Assembly (NCBI GenBank): GCA_963737365.1
Contig: CAVTSD010000001.1
Location: 1,807,117 to 1,871,116 of the forward strand
DNA: 64,000 nt
Direction: 5' to 3'
Source: Roseiarcus sp963737365
GTDB lineage: Bacteria; Pseudomonadota; Alphaproteobacteria; Rhizobiales; Beijerinckiaceae
Shown here: positions 15,395 to 25,290 of the stretch, piece by piece
How the letters are laid out: each line of letters begins with the position of its first letter
How positions within the stretch are numbered: position 1 is the stretch's first letter
Program-made: the position numbers and the translations under genes
The notes under the pieces: model-generated
Databases searched by the model: none
What the model was told of the DNA's origin: nothing
What the model saw: the letters and a program-made list of their open reading frames with translations, nothing else

Positions 15395-17040
15395 CGCTTG
15401 ATCTCCCAGGTCGTCGCGCCATCCTTGTTGTCCTTGATCGCGATGCCCAGGGCGGTGAGTTGGTCCCGCAGCCTGTCCGACTCCGCCCAGTTTTTTGCGG
15501 CGCGGGCGGCTGTGCGAAGCGAAATGAGCTCGTCAATGCGCTTCTGGGTAACTGGGTCCGCGGAACAGCTGCCGTCCGCCTCGAATTTGAACCAGCGACC
15601 AACGGCTGTCGCCGTGGAGGTGGAGATACCGCGCGCTTCGCCGATCGCAGTGCGCGCGCTCGGTGCAGCGGAATCGATATTGATGCTCAGCCCGTCGTTG
15701 CCCGTTGAAATGGCCCAATCAAGTTTGGAAGGGTCGCAGCTGAAGCCGAGAAACTGGAGGGACGCCGCCAGAGCAGGCCGTTCGCCCGTGCGTGCCAACT
15801 CCTGGAGTCGAACAATCGCGTCATGCGTATTGAGATCGTCAGATAGAGCGTCAAGTACCCCTTCGTTGACCGACTCGGCGGAAGAGGCCGCGCCTCGGAT
15901 CAATCGATACCACTCACTAAGTTTTTGATCTGCTCGCTCCAGCTCCCTCACGGTCCAGTCGATCGGCTGGCGGTAATGCGTGCGCAACATCGCGAGCCGC
16001 AAAACCTCGCCCGGCCATGCGCGGCCGCCGAACTTGGTCGTGTGCAAAAGTTCGTGGATGGTGACGAAGTTGCCGAGGCTCTTCGACATCTTCTCGCCTT
16101 CGACCTGCAGGAAGCCGTTGTGCATCCAGACATTGGCCATGCGGGAGGACTCAAAAGCGCAGCAGGATTGGGCGATCTCATTCTCGTGATGGGGAAAGAC
16201 GAGATCGATCCCGCCGCCATGGATGTCGAACACATTGCGGCTCGGGTCGTCGCATTTCAGGCCGCCGCCAAACGGTTCGAGCAGCGTCGCCATCGACATC
16301 GCCGAGCACTCGATATGCCAGCCCGGGCGCCCCGGCGCGGCGATGCCGGCCGGGCTTGCCCAGCCCGGCTCGTTGGGCTTCGAGGGTTTCCACAAGACGA
16401 AGTCCATTGGGTCGCGCTTGTAGGGAGCGACATCGACGCGCGCGCCGGCGAGCATTTCGTCGAGCGAGCGATGCGCGAGCGTCCCGTAACGCGGCGCCCA
16501 CGGCAGCGCGTCCATCGCGTTCGGCGAGAACAGCACGTGATCCTCGGCGACATAGGCGACGCCCCGGGCGATCAGCCGCTCGATCATGACGCGCATCGTG
16601 TCGACAAATTGCGTGGCGCGCGGCTCGTGCGTTGGCGGCAGCGCGCCGAGCGCGGCCACATCTTCGTGAAACTGCCGCTCGGTCGCCTCCGTGACTTTTG
16701 CGATCGCCTCGTTCAGCGGCAGATCAGGATACTCGCGCGCGGCGCGCGCATTGATCTTGTCGTCGACGTCGGTGATGTTGCGGACATAGGTGACATGGGT
16801 TGCGCCGTAGACGTGCCGCAGGAGTCGGAACAGCACGTCAAACACGATCACCGGCCGGGCGTTGCCGATATGTGCGAAATCGTAGACCGTGGGCCCGCAG
16901 ACATAGAGACGCACCGCGTTCGGGTCGATCGGCGCGAAATCCTCCTTGCCGCGGGTGAGGGTGTTGTAGAGACGCAGCCGCGCCGGCCGCGCTTCCACGG
17001 GCGTATTGTCTTCGGGTCGGGGCGGCGGCTTCATTGGCAA
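15391..17040 (-). CDS. cysS: Cysteinyl-tRNA synthetase, with extra C-terminal insertion
   Basis: This class I synthetase charges tRNA-Cys. It has the zinc/ATP site at YVCGPTVYDFAHIGNAR, the zinc ligand region GWHIECSAM, and the KMSKSLGNF signature. At 549 residues it is longer than the roughly 460 usual for bacteria. There is a Pro-rich N-terminal lead of about 20 residues, and a segment of about 70 residues near the C-terminal anticodon-binding region (around GNDGLSINIDSAAPSARTA) that is rich in Ser, Thr and Ala. It heads the likely operon with the GNAT gene and cimA. Confidence 0.95.
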   Translation of the reverse strand: MPMKPPPRPEDNTPVEARPARLRLYNTLTRGKEDFAPIDPNAVRLYVCGPTVYDFAHIGNARPVIVFDVLFRLLRHVYGATHVTYVRNITDVDDKINARAAREYPDLPLNEAIAKVTEATERQFHEDVAALGALPPTHEPRATQFVDTMRVMIERLIARGVAYVAEDHVLFSPNAMDALPWAPRYGTLAHRSLDEMLAGARVDVAPYKRDPMDFVLWKPSKPNEPGWASPAGIAAPGRPGWHIECSAMSMATLLEPFGGGLKCDDPSRNVFDIHGGGIDLVFPHHENEIAQSCCAFESSRMANVWMHNGFLQVEGEKMSKSLGNFVTIHELLHTTKFGGRAWPGEVLRLAMLRTHYRQPIDWTVRELERADQKLSEWYRLIRGAASSAESVNEGVLDALSDDLNTHDAIVRLQELARTGERPALAASLQFLGFSCDPSKLDWAISTGNDGLSINIDSAAPSARTAIGEARGISTSTATAVGRWFKFEADGSCSADPVTQKRIDELISLRTAARAAKNWAESDRLRDQLTALGIAIKDNKDGATTWEIKR

Positions 17041-17291
17041 TTCTCGTCGGCTTCATATCGTTAAGGCCGGACGACAGACAGGCGTCGCCCGGGTCTGGCC
17101 GGATGATCGCTTCTCGATGGCTTTGATGAAAAGGAGACGCGAACCAGCCAGCTTTGAGCTAGCGGCTAATGATGCAAATCCGGATAATTGGACACGCGGG
17201 CGTCATGGACGGCATCCATGTGTCCAGCCCGGCGGTTTTGTCAAGCTTGGCGGGCGTGCAGTGGCGCTTTTGCTGCATGGAAGGGAAGATC

Positions 17292-18275
17292 GTGAACCGG
17301 AAGACGAATGGCGAGAGCGATTCTGGGCGCGAAGGGGCTAAGACGCGCCGACGGGCGATCACCATTCTGGGCGCGCCGGTCGAAGCGGGGGCGAGCGTGC
17401 CCGGCGCGGCAATGGGACCGGCCATGCTGCGCACGGCCGGCATTGTGAACACGCTGAGAGACCTCGGCTACGACGTCGAGGATAGGGGCGATCTCGCGAT
17501 CGCTGACCCGTTGGTCCCTCTGGGCGCGCCCGAAGGCAACGCGCATCGGTTCGCCGATGTCGCCGCCTGGGCGCGGTTGTTGTCCCGCGAAACCTATGCG
17601 GTGGCGCGTTCCGGTCGGACCCCGATCGTGCTCGGCGGCGATCACAGCCTAGCGATGGGATCCATTAGCGGGGTGGCCCGCCATGCGGCCGAGGAGGGGC
17701 GGGAGCTGTTCGTTCTCTGGCTTGACGCCCATTCGGACTTCAACACGCCCCTGACCTCGCCGTCCGGGAATATGCACGGCATGTCGCTCGCGATGCTGTC
17801 CCGCGAACCCGGTTTGGAGGGCGTATTCGGCGACGAGCCGCACGGCTTCGTCGATCCCAAGCGTCTGCACCTGTTCGGCATCCGGTCGATCGATGCGGGC
17901 GAGCGGCGGCTCTTGCAAGATCGCGGCGTCGATGTCGTCGACATGCGGAGGCTGGACGAAGATGGCTTCGCCGTCTCGATCCGCCGCATCATCGATCGGG
18001 TTCGGGCCCGCAACGGCCTGTTGCATGTGAGCCTTGACGTCGACTTTCTCGACCCGGCGATCGCTCCAGGCGTCGGCACGGCCGTCCCTGGCGGGGCGAC
18101 CTATCGCGAGGCGCATCTTGTGATGGAGCTCTTGTACGAATCCGGTCTTTCGCCTTCGCTCGATCTCGTCGAGCTCAATCCGTTTCTGGACGAGAGGGGA
18201 AAAAGCGCGCTTCTGCTCGTCGACCTAACCGCGAGTCTCTTCGGGCGCTATGTGTATAAGGCGGAAGCGCAGTGA
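17292..18275 (+). CDS. rocF: Arginase
   Basis: This ureohydrolase of about 327 residues converts arginine to ornithine and urea with a binuclear Mn centre. Metal-binding motifs are complete: GGDHSLAMG, DAHSDFNTP and SLDVDFLDP, with the substrate-specificity block SPSGNMHGM typical of arginases rather than agmatinases. I start at GTG 17292, which has an AAGGGAAG site a few bases upstream; ATG 17277 is an alternative without such a site, and a still longer frame from 17169 has no support. The neighbouring mdh starts about 300 bases downstream under separate control. Confidence 0.9.
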   Translation: MNRKTNGESDSGREGAKTRRRAITILGAPVEAGASVPGAAMGPAMLRTAGIVNTLRDLGYDVEDRGDLAIADPLVPLGAPEGNAHRFADVAAWARLLSRETYAVARSGRTPIVLGGDHSLAMGSISGVARHAAEEGRELFVLWLDAHSDFNTPLTSPSGNMHGMSLAMLSREPGLEGVFGDEPHGFVDPKRLHLFGIRSIDAGERRLLQDRGVDVVDMRRLDEDGFAVSIRRIIDRVRARNGLLHVSLDVDFLDPAIAPGVGTAVPGGATYREAHLVMELLYESGLSPSLDLVELNPFLDERGKSALLLVDLTASLFGRYVYKAEAQ

Positions 18276-18578
18276 GTCTCGACCCTGCACGTTGCTGATC
18301 GCATCGTCCGCGGCTAATATCGTTCTGAGGCTGTTGATTGGCCGGCAGATTTGCGAAGCGCACTTTGGCGTCTCTGTCATGCGATTGAGCCAATCTTCAG
18401 CCATTTCAGGGATGGAGCACGGGCTTGAAAATACCTTGATTTGATTCGGCCATCGCGCTTTTTTCGGCGCCTTGGCCAAAAGTTTGGCTTGATCGCGTGC
18501 ATCGATAGGTCGATAGCACCGGCGAAGCGGCCGCCCGAGAACAGCAGGGCGGTCCCGTGATGCGGAAGAAAAGATCCT
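18276..18578. other. Gene-free leader region of the mdh-suc operon
   Basis: About 300 bases separate arginase from mdh, and no frame here is convincing. The stretch is locally AT-richer around 18420-18475 and contains a palindrome GCCAAA-AG-TTTGGC at 18475-18488, about 90 bases before mdh. This is the expected place for the promoter of the TCA operon. Confidence 0.5.
18475..18488. promoter_or_regulatory. Palindrome upstream of mdh, possible operator
   Basis: GCCAAA (18475-18480) and TTTGGC (18483-18488) form a perfect six-base dyad with a two-base centre. Its position about 90 bases before the mdh start makes it a candidate regulator site for the TCA operon. No known regulator is assigned. 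Confidence 0.3.
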
Positions 18579-19544
18579 ATGGCGCGCAAGAAGATAGCAT
18601 TGATCGGGGCCGGGCAGATCGGCGGAACGCTCGCCTTCCTCGCGGCGATGAAAGAGCTCGGCGACATCGTCCTTTTCGACATCATCGATGGCGTGCCGCA
18701 GGGCAAGGCGCTGGATTTGGCTCAATCAACCCCGGTTGAGAGCGTCAACGCGCGGCTGGCCGGCGCGAGCGATTATTCGGCGATCGCCGGAGCCGACGTC
18801 GTCATCGTCACGGCAGGCGTGCCCCGTAAGCCCGGCATGAGCCGCGACGACCTCCTCGGCATCAATCTCAAGGTCATGGACGCGGTGGCGGCAGGCATCA
18901 AAACGCATGCCCCCGAGGCGTTCATTATCTGCATCACCAACCCGCTGGACGCGATGGTGTGGGCGCTGCAGAAGTTCTGCGGTCTGCCCCCCAAGAAGGT
19001 CGTCGGTATGGCGGGCGTGCTGGATTCGGCTCGCTTTCGCTATTTTCTCGCCGAGGAACTGCAGGTTTCGGTTGAGGACGTTACCGCCTTCGTGCTCGGC
19101 GGCCATGGCGATGAGATGGTGCCCTCGGTCCGCTATTCCACCGTGGCGGGCATTCCGCTGCCCGATCTTGTCAAAATGGGTTGGACCACGCAGGCCAAGA
19201 TCGACGCGATCGTCGAGCGGACGCGCAAGGGCGGCGGCGAGATCGTCAACCTGCTCAAAACCGGGTCGGCCTTTTATGCCCCGGCAAGCTCAGCGATCGC
19301 GATGGCGGAATCATACCTCAAGGATCAGCACCGCGTGCTGCCCTGCGCGGCCCGCTTGAGCGGCCAGTACGGCGTCAATGACGCCTATGTGGGGGTGCCC
19401 GTGGTGGTCGGCGCCAACGGCGTCGAACGCATCATTGAGATCACGTTCGACGAGAGCGAAAAAGCCATGTTCGCCAAGTCGGTGGCCTCCGTCCACGGCT
19501 TGATGGAGGCCTGCAAGGCGATCAATCCCGCCCTCGCCGCCTGA
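18579..19544 (+). CDS. mdh: Malate dehydrogenase
   Basis: This 321-residue NAD-dependent enzyme oxidises malate to oxaloacetate. It shows the dinucleotide-binding IGAGQIGGTLAFLA, the substrate loop VPRKPGMSRDDLL with the specificity Arg of malate enzymes, ITNPLDAMVW, and the catalytic His in GGHGDEMVP. It belongs to the lactate-dehydrogenase-like MDH group common in alphaproteobacteria. It begins the operon mdh-sucC-cupin-sucD-sucA-yciI-like-sucB-MAPEG-lpdA. Confidence 0.96.
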   Translation: MARKKIALIGAGQIGGTLAFLAAMKELGDIVLFDIIDGVPQGKALDLAQSTPVESVNARLAGASDYSAIAGADVVIVTAGVPRKPGMSRDDLLGINLKVMDAVAAGIKTHAPEAFIICITNPLDAMVWALQKFCGLPPKKVVGMAGVLDSARFRYFLAEELQVSVEDVTAFVLGGHGDEMVPSVRYSTVAGIPLPDLVKMGWTTQAKIDAIVERTRKGGGEIVNLLKTGSAFYAPASSAIAMAESYLKDQHRVLPCAARLSGQYGVNDAYVGVPVVVGANGVERIIEITFDESEKAMFAKSVASVHGLMEACKAINPALAA

Positions 19545-19555
19545 TCGCCCTGAGC

Positions 19556-19572
19556 GCCCGCTCCCAGCGGGC
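19556..19572 (+). terminator. Hairpin between mdh and sucC
   Basis: GCCCGCT and AGCGGGC pair perfectly around a three-base loop (CCC) in the 57-base gap after mdh. There is no clear U-run, only CGTTCGTTTCT, so it is more likely an attenuating or mRNA-stabilising hairpin than a full terminator. Confidence 0.4.
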
Positions 19573-19601
19573 CGTTCGTTTCTCATGAGGTTTTCGCCGC
19601 C

Positions 19602-20801
19602 ATGAACATCCACGAATATCAGGCCAAGGCGGTGCTGAGGGCTTTCGGCGTCCCCATCGCCTCCGGGTTTCCCGCCTTCACGCCGGACGAAGCGGTCGAG
19701 GGCGCCAGGAAACTCGCCGGTCCGCTTTGGGTGGTGAAAAGCCAGATCCATGCCGGCGGGCGCGGCAAGGGCCGCTTCAAGGAGGCCGCGGCGGGCGACA
19801 AAGGAGGGGTTCGCCTCGCTCGCTCGGTCGACGAGGTCCAGATGTTCGCAAAGCAGATGCTGGGGGCGACGCTGGTGACGGTGCAAACCGGCGCCCACGG
19901 CAAGCAGGTCAATCGTTTGTACATCGAGGACGGCGCAACGATCGACCGGGAGCTCTACCTTTCGGCGCTCGTCGACCGTCAGAAGAGCCGGGTCTCCTTC
20001 GTCCTCTCGACCGAAGGCGGGGTCAACATCGAGGATGTCGCTCACAATGCGCCTGAAAAGATCCACACCTTCGCCGTCGATCCGGCGACCGGGATCATGC
20101 CCCATCACGGCCGCGCCGCCGCTCGCGCGCTGGGGCTCACCGATGATCTCGCCAAGCAGACTGAGAGCCTGATCGCGAAGCTCTATGCCTCGTTCCTGGC
20201 AAAAGACATGTCGATGCTGGAAATAAACCCGCTTGTCGTGCTGTCGAACGGCCAATTGCGCGTTCTCGACGCCAAAGTGTCGTTCGACGACAATGCCCTC
20301 TATCGTCACCCCGATATTTCGGCCTTGCGCGACGACAGCGAGGAGGACGCGAAAGAGATCGAGGCCTCCAAGCACGATCTTAACTATGTCACGCTCGAGG
20401 GCTCGATCGGCTGCATGGTCAACGGGGCTGGGCTCGCCATGGCCACGATGGACATCATCAAGCTCTATGGGGAAAGTCCCGCGAACTTCCTCGACGTCGG
20501 CGGCGGCGCTTCCAAGGACAAGGTCGCCGCGGCGTTCAAGATCATCACCGCCGATCCGAACGTGAAAGGCATTCTCGTCAACATTTTCGGCGGCATCATG
20601 CGCTGCGACATCATTGCCGAGGGGGTTATCGCCGCGGTCAAGGAAGTGGGCCTTAAGGTTCCTTTGGTCGTGCGCCTCGAGGGCACCAATGTCGACCTCG
20701 GCAAGAAAATTCTCCGCAACTCGGGCCTCGACGTGATTGCGGCGGACGATCTCGACGATGCGGCGCACAAGATCGTGAGCGCCGTAAGATCGAGAAGCTG
20801 A
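19602..20801 (+). CDS. sucC: Succinyl-CoA synthetase beta subunit
   Basis: This 399-residue ATP-grasp subunit forms the nucleotide site of succinate-CoA ligase. The start MNIHEYQAKAVLRAFGVPI and the KSQIHAGGRGKGRF segment are typical. LEINPLVV carries metal-binding residues, and GGIMRCDIIAEGVI lies in the C-terminal ligase domain. Length matches the family. Unusually, sucD does not follow directly; a cupin gene and a gap of about 200 bases lie between them. Confidence 0.97.
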   Translation: MNIHEYQAKAVLRAFGVPIASGFPAFTPDEAVEGARKLAGPLWVVKSQIHAGGRGKGRFKEAAAGDKGGVRLARSVDEVQMFAKQMLGATLVTVQTGAHGKQVNRLYIEDGATIDRELYLSALVDRQKSRVSFVLSTEGGVNIEDVAHNAPEKIHTFAVDPATGIMPHHGRAAARALGLTDDLAKQTESLIAKLYASFLAKDMSMLEINPLVVLSNGQLRVLDAKVSFDDNALYRHPDISALRDDSEEDAKEIEASKHDLNYVTLEGSIGCMVNGAGLAMATMDIIKLYGESPANFLDVGGGASKDKVAAAFKIITADPNVKGILVNIFGGIMRCDIIAEGVIAAVKEVGLKVPLVVRLEGTNVDLGKKILRNSGLDVIAADDLDDAAHKIVSAVRSRS

Positions 20802-20839
20802 GTGCGCGAAGTGTATACTGCAACGCGGGAGACGGGCCC

Positions 20840-21211
20840 ATGCCCCCATCCAAGATCAATGTTCTCGAGGCCGTCGACCGAAAGATTAAGGAAGTCTTCC
20901 ATCCGTTCGTGGTCGGCGATGTGAACGACAGCCAGGTCAAGGTGGCGAAGTTCGGCGCTGAGTTCGATTGGCACGCGCACGAACGCGAAGACGAGGCGTT
21001 CTTCGTGCTGCGCGGGCGCATCGCGATCGACTTTCGCGATGGCGTCTCAGAAATGAGCGAGGGTGATTTTGTCGTCGTCCCGCGTGGGGTTGAACATCGG
21101 CCCCGGTCGCTTTCTCCCGAGCCGGTCGTCTTGATGTTCGAGCCAAGCACGACGCTCAATACTGGCGATGCCCTCAGCGCCCTGACGGTGCGGGATCTCG
21201 ACCGGCTTTAG
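20840..21211 (+). CDS. Single-domain cupin protein
   Basis: This 123-residue small beta-barrel protein has cupin motif 1 as WHAHEREDEAFFVLRG (His-His-Glu ligands) and motif 2 as EGDFVVVPRGVEHRP with the fourth ligand His. The metal site therefore looks complete. It sits between sucC (38 bases before) and sucD (about 200 bases after), on the operon strand. The function is unknown. Cupins of this size often act as small-molecule sensors or isomerases, but nothing in the sequence picks one. Confidence 0.85.
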   Translation: MPPSKINVLEAVDRKIKEVFHPFVVGDVNDSQVKVAKFGAEFDWHAHEREDEAFFVLRGRIAIDFRDGVSEMSEGDFVVVPRGVEHRPRSLSPEPVVLMFEPSTTLNTGDALSALTVRDLDRL

Positions 21212-21410
21212 GTCCGGGATGGGGAAGATGTCGTTGGCTCCGCGAAAAACGGTGGAATTTACGTAGTTACATGTATATTGGTTGTGTGGGTGGGCTTGGA
21301 TGAACAACATCACTTTCGCGGACTTCCTTCCCGGCTCGGGGCCTGGTCTGCGAGTGCGCCGCAAAAATCCTTTTCGATCGAACTAAGCCGCCAAACTCCG
21401 AAAGCCTCTC

Positions 21411-22298
21411 ATGTCCATCCTCGTCGACGCCGACACAAAGGTCATCACCCAAGGCTTTACCGGCAAGAACGGCACGTTCCATTCCGAGCAGGCGATGGCT
21501 TACGGCACGAAGCTTGTGGGCGGCGTCTCGCCCGGCAAAGGCGGCTCGATTCACCTTGGCTTGCCTGTGTTCAACACAGTCGCTGAAGCGCGGGAAGAAA
21601 CTGGCGCCGAAGCCAGCGTGATCTATGTGCCGCCACCTGGCGCGGCAGACGCGATCTGCGAAGCGATCGATGCCGAGACACCGCTCATCGTCTGTATCAC
21701 CGAAGGCATTCCGGTGCTTGACATGGCGCGCGTCAAGCGGTCGCTGCAGGGCTCGAAGTCAACTCTGATCGGTCCGAATTGCCCAGGAGTCATGACTGCG
21801 GGCGAATGCAAGATTGGCATCATGCCAGGCAACATCTTTAGCCGCGGCAGCGTCGGGGTCGTCTCGCGTTCGGGCACGCTGACCTACGAGGCGGTGTTTC
21901 AAACGACGCGCGAAGGTCTCGGGCAGACGACTGCGGTGGGGATCGGGGGCGATCCGATCAAGGGCTTGGAATTTGTCGATGTGCTCGCCATGTTCCTGGC
22001 CGATCCCAAGACCGAGTCGATCGTGATGATTGGCGAAATCGGCGGGCAGGCCGAAGAAGACGCCGCGGAGTTTCTGAAGGACGAAGCCAAGCGCGGCCGT
22101 TCAAAGCCAGTCGTTGGCTTCATCGCTGGACTGACAGCGCCCTCAGGGCGCCGCATGGGACACGCGGGCGCGATCATTGCTGGCGGCAAAGGGGGCGCCG
22201 AGGACAAGATCGCGGCGATGGAGGCGGCGGGCGTCCGCGTCTCGCCCTCTCCCGCTCGGCTTGGCAAGACGTTAGTCGATTTGTTGCACGGTAACTAA
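21411..22298 (+). CDS. sucD: Succinyl-CoA synthetase alpha subunit
   Basis: This 295-residue CoA-binding subunit carries the phosphohistidine. It starts with MSILVDADTKVITQGFTGKN, shows the CoA site region GGVSPGKGG, and has the active-site His in GRRMGHAGAIIAGG near residue 246. It partners SucC to form the substrate-level phosphorylation step of the TCA cycle. It follows a 200-base gap after the cupin gene, which may contain its own promoter. sucA begins 13 bases after its stop. Confidence 0.97.
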   Translation: MSILVDADTKVITQGFTGKNGTFHSEQAMAYGTKLVGGVSPGKGGSIHLGLPVFNTVAEAREETGAEASVIYVPPPGAADAICEAIDAETPLIVCITEGIPVLDMARVKRSLQGSKSTLIGPNCPGVMTAGECKIGIMPGNIFSRGSVGVVSRSGTLTYEAVFQTTREGLGQTTAVGIGGDPIKGLEFVDVLAMFLADPKTESIVMIGEIGGQAEEDAAEFLKDEAKRGRSKPVVGFIAGLTAPSGRRMGHAGAIIAGGKGGAEDKIAAMEAAGVRVSPSPARLGKTLVDLLHGN

Positions 22299-22311
22299 GG
22301 GAGTCCGCTCG

Positions 22312-25275
22312 GTGGCTCGTCAGGACGTTAATCAGGCGCTGCTGCAAACCTCGTTTCTGTACGGGGCCAACAGCGCCTACATCGAAGCCTTGCAGGCGCA
22401 ATACGAGAAAGACCCGCAGTCGGTCGAACCCGGCTGGCGCGAGTTCTTCGACGCGCTCGGCGATGATCCTGCGAGCGTCGTCAAGACGGCGCGCGGCGCG
22501 TCATGGCGCAAGCCCAATTGGCCGGCGACCCCCAAAGGGGATCTGATCAATGCTCTCGATGGCGATTGGCCGGCGACGGAAAAGGCGGTCGCCGAGAAGC
22601 TGCGCGCCAAGGCTGAGGAGGCGCGGCCAACAGCGGCGCCGAGCGACGACGACATTCGTCGCGCAACGCGTGATTCCGTCCGCGCGCTGATGATGATCCG
22701 CGCGTATCGCATGCGCGGCCACCTCTACGCCAATCTCGATCCGCTGGGCCTCGAGCAGCAGAGGGATCATGAGGAGCTTCATCCCTCGACCTACGGGTTC
22801 CAGGAGTCCGACTACGACCGCAAGATCTTCATCGATCATGTGCTTGGGCTCGAGTACGCGACGGTGCGCGAAATGCTCGCAATCCTGCGCCGGACCTATT
22901 GCGGGACCATCGGCTTCGAATTCGTCCATATTTCCGATCCGGCGGAGAAGGCCTGGATTCAGGAGCGCGTCGAGGGCCCCGACAAGGAGATCCAGTTCAC
23001 GCGCGAGGGTAAGCGCGCGATCCTCGGCAAGCTCATCGAGGCAGAGGGATTCGAGAACTTCTTTGACGTCAAATATACCGGCGCCAAGCGCTTCGGCCTC
23101 GATGGCGCTGAAGCGATGATTCCCGCGCTTGAACAGATCATCAAGCGGGGTGGCCAGCTAGGCTTGAAGGAGATTGCTCTCGGCATGGCCCATCGCGGTC
23201 GGCTCAACGTGTTGAGCCAAGTGATGGGCAAACCCCACCGCGTCATCTTCCACGAATTCAAGGGCGGTTCGGCTTCGCCTGATGAGCTCGAAGGCTCAGG
23301 CGACGTCAAGTATCACCTTGGCGCGTCTTCAGACCGCGAATTCGATGGCAACACGGTTCATCTCTCGCTGACCGCCAATCCGTCTCATCTCGAGATTGTC
23401 GACCCGGTTGTTTTAGGCAAAGTGCGCGCCAAGCAGGATCAGCTCCATGACGGCATCGAGCGGTCGAAGGCTCTACCGCTCCTCATCCACGGCGACGCAG
23501 CTTTTGCCGGGCAAGGCGTGGTGGCCGAATGCTTCGGCCTCTCGGGCCTGCGCGGTCACAGGACCGGCGGCTCGCTGCATTTCATCGTCAACAACCAGAT
23601 CGGCTTCACCACCTATCCGCGTTATTCGCGCTCCTCGCCCTACCCATCGGACGTCGCCAAGCTGGTTGAGGCGCCGATTTTTCACGTCAACGGCGATGAT
23701 CCGGAGGCGGTCGTATTCTGCGCCAAGGTCGCGATCGAGTACCGACAGAAGTTCCATAAGCCCGTCGTCATCGACATGTTCTGCTATCGACGGTTCGGCC
23801 ACAACGAAGGCGACGAGCCCTCGTTCACTCAGCCGATCATGTATCGACTGATCCGCTCACATCCGACGACGCAGCAGATCTACGCCCAGAAGCTGATCAC
23901 TGAAGGCGTCGTCACCCAGGGCGATGTCGACAAGATGCGCTCGGACTGGCGGCGGCGGCTCGATGCGGAATTCGAGGCCGGCCAATCCTATTCCGCCAAC
24001 AAGGCCGATTGGCTCGACGGCCGCTGGGCGGGCGTGAAAGCGTCGCGTGAGATCGCCGACGACGATCGTCGTGGTCAGACTGGCGTTGATCTTGATCAAC
24101 TCCGTGCGATCGGAGAACGCATCACCGTCGCGTCGCCAGGTTTCAACGTTCATAAAACCATTGCTCGTTTTCTTGAGAATCGCCGGGCGACAATCAAGGC
24201 TGCCGAGGGAATCGATTGGTCGACCGCCGAGGCGCTCGCCTTCGGCACGCTGCTCGATGACGGCTTTCCGGTTCGCTTGTCTGGCCAGGACAGCGAGCGC
24301 GGCACGTTCTCGCAGCGCCATTCGGTGCTGATCGATCAGGAGACTGAAGCGCGATACGTGCCCCTGAACCATATCCGCGAGGGGCAGGCGCGTTACGAAG
24401 TCATCAATTCGATGCTGTCTGAAGAAGCCGTGCTCGGCTTCGAATACGGCTATTCGCTCGCCGAGCCGAACGCGCTCGTCTTATGGGAGGCGCAATTCGG
24501 CGACTTCGCCAATGGCGCTCAGGTCGTGTTCGACCAGTTCATCTCGGGCGGCGAGAAGAAGTGGCTGCGCATGTCGGGTCTGGTTTGCCTCCTGCCTCAT
24601 GGCTACGAAGGTCAGGGGCCGGAGCATTCATCAGCTCGCCTCGAGCGCTATCTCCAGCTCTGCGCCGAGGACAATATGCAGGTCGTCGTCTGCACGACGC
24701 CAGCGAATTTCTTCCATGCGCTGAGGCGCCAGCTCAAGCGTGAATTCCGCAAGCCGCTCATCGCGATGACGCCAAAGTCGATGCTGCGAAACAAGCGCGC
24801 GGTCTCCAACCTCGCGGCTTTCGGGCCGGGCACGAGCTTTCACCGCTTGTTGTGGGATCATGCTGAGACCCACAAGGGTGAAAAGATCAAGCTCGCCGAA
24901 GACGACAAGATCCGCCGCGTCGTCGTCTGCTCGGGCAAGGTCTATTACGATCTCTACGAGGAGCGCGAGAAGCGCGGCGTCGACGACGTGTACTTCCTCA
25001 GGGTGGAGCAGCTCTATCCTTTCCCCATCAAAGCGCTGGTGAGAGAGCTTTCCCGCTTCAAGAAAGCGGAGATCGTCTGGTGTCAGGAGGAGCCCAAGAA
25101 CATGGGCGCCTGGGGCTTCGTCGAGCCTTATCTCGAATGGGTGCTCGGCCAGGTTGGCGGCAAGTCGAGGCGCGCGCGCTATGCGGGACGCGCTGCCTCC
25201 GCCGCCACCGCAACGGGTCTGATGTCGAAACATCTGGCGCAACTCAAGGGCTTCATCGACGAATGCCTGGCCTGA
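22312..25275 (+). CDS. sucA: 2-oxoglutarate dehydrogenase E1 component
   Basis: This 987-residue thiamine-diphosphate enzyme decarboxylates 2-oxoglutarate and transfers the succinyl group to SucB. The N-terminal segment FLYGANSAYIEALQAQYE is family-specific. HRGRLNVLSQVMGKP, the TPP-binding GDAAFAGQGVVAE, and the C-terminal transketolase-like domain with EGQGPEHSSARLER are all present. The start is GTG at 22312 with AAGGGAG upstream. It lies 13 bases after sucD. Length matches the full enzyme. Confidence 0.97.
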   Translation: MARQDVNQALLQTSFLYGANSAYIEALQAQYEKDPQSVEPGWREFFDALGDDPASVVKTARGASWRKPNWPATPKGDLINALDGDWPATEKAVAEKLRAKAEEARPTAAPSDDDIRRATRDSVRALMMIRAYRMRGHLYANLDPLGLEQQRDHEELHPSTYGFQESDYDRKIFIDHVLGLEYATVREMLAILRRTYCGTIGFEFVHISDPAEKAWIQERVEGPDKEIQFTREGKRAILGKLIEAEGFENFFDVKYTGAKRFGLDGAEAMIPALEQIIKRGGQLGLKEIALGMAHRGRLNVLSQVMGKPHRVIFHEFKGGSASPDELEGSGDVKYHLGASSDREFDGNTVHLSLTANPSHLEIVDPVVLGKVRAKQDQLHDGIERSKALPLLIHGDAAFAGQGVVAECFGLSGLRGHRTGGSLHFIVNNQIGFTTYPRYSRSSPYPSDVAKLVEAPIFHVNGDDPEAVVFCAKVAIEYRQKFHKPVVIDMFCYRRFGHNEGDEPSFTQPIMYRLIRSHPTTQQIYAQKLITEGVVTQGDVDKMRSDWRRRLDAEFEAGQSYSANKADWLDGRWAGVKASREIADDDRRGQTGVDLDQLRAIGERITVASPGFNVHKTIARFLENRRATIKAAEGIDWSTAEALAFGTLLDDGFPVRLSGQDSERGTFSQRHSVLIDQETEARYVPLNHIREGQARYEVINSMLSEEAVLGFEYGYSLAEPNALVLWEAQFGDFANGAQVVFDQFISGGEKKWLRMSGLVCLLPHGYEGQGPEHSSARLERYLQLCAEDNMQVVVCTTPANFFHALRRQLKREFRKPLIAMTPKSMLRNKRAVSNLAAFGPGTSFHRLLWDHAETHKGEKIKLAEDDKIRRVVVCSGKVYYDLYEEREKRGVDDVYFLRVEQLYPFPIKALVRELSRFKKAEIVWCQEEPKNMGAWGFVEPYLEWVLGQVGGKSRRARYAGRAASAATATGLMSKHLAQLKGFIDECLA

Positions 25276-25290
25276 GCAAGACCGGTCAGC

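Noticed and set aside
19311..20849. Long minus-strand frame across sucC
   Set aside because: It lies antisense to sucC, with no start signal and no family motifs; a byproduct of codon bias.
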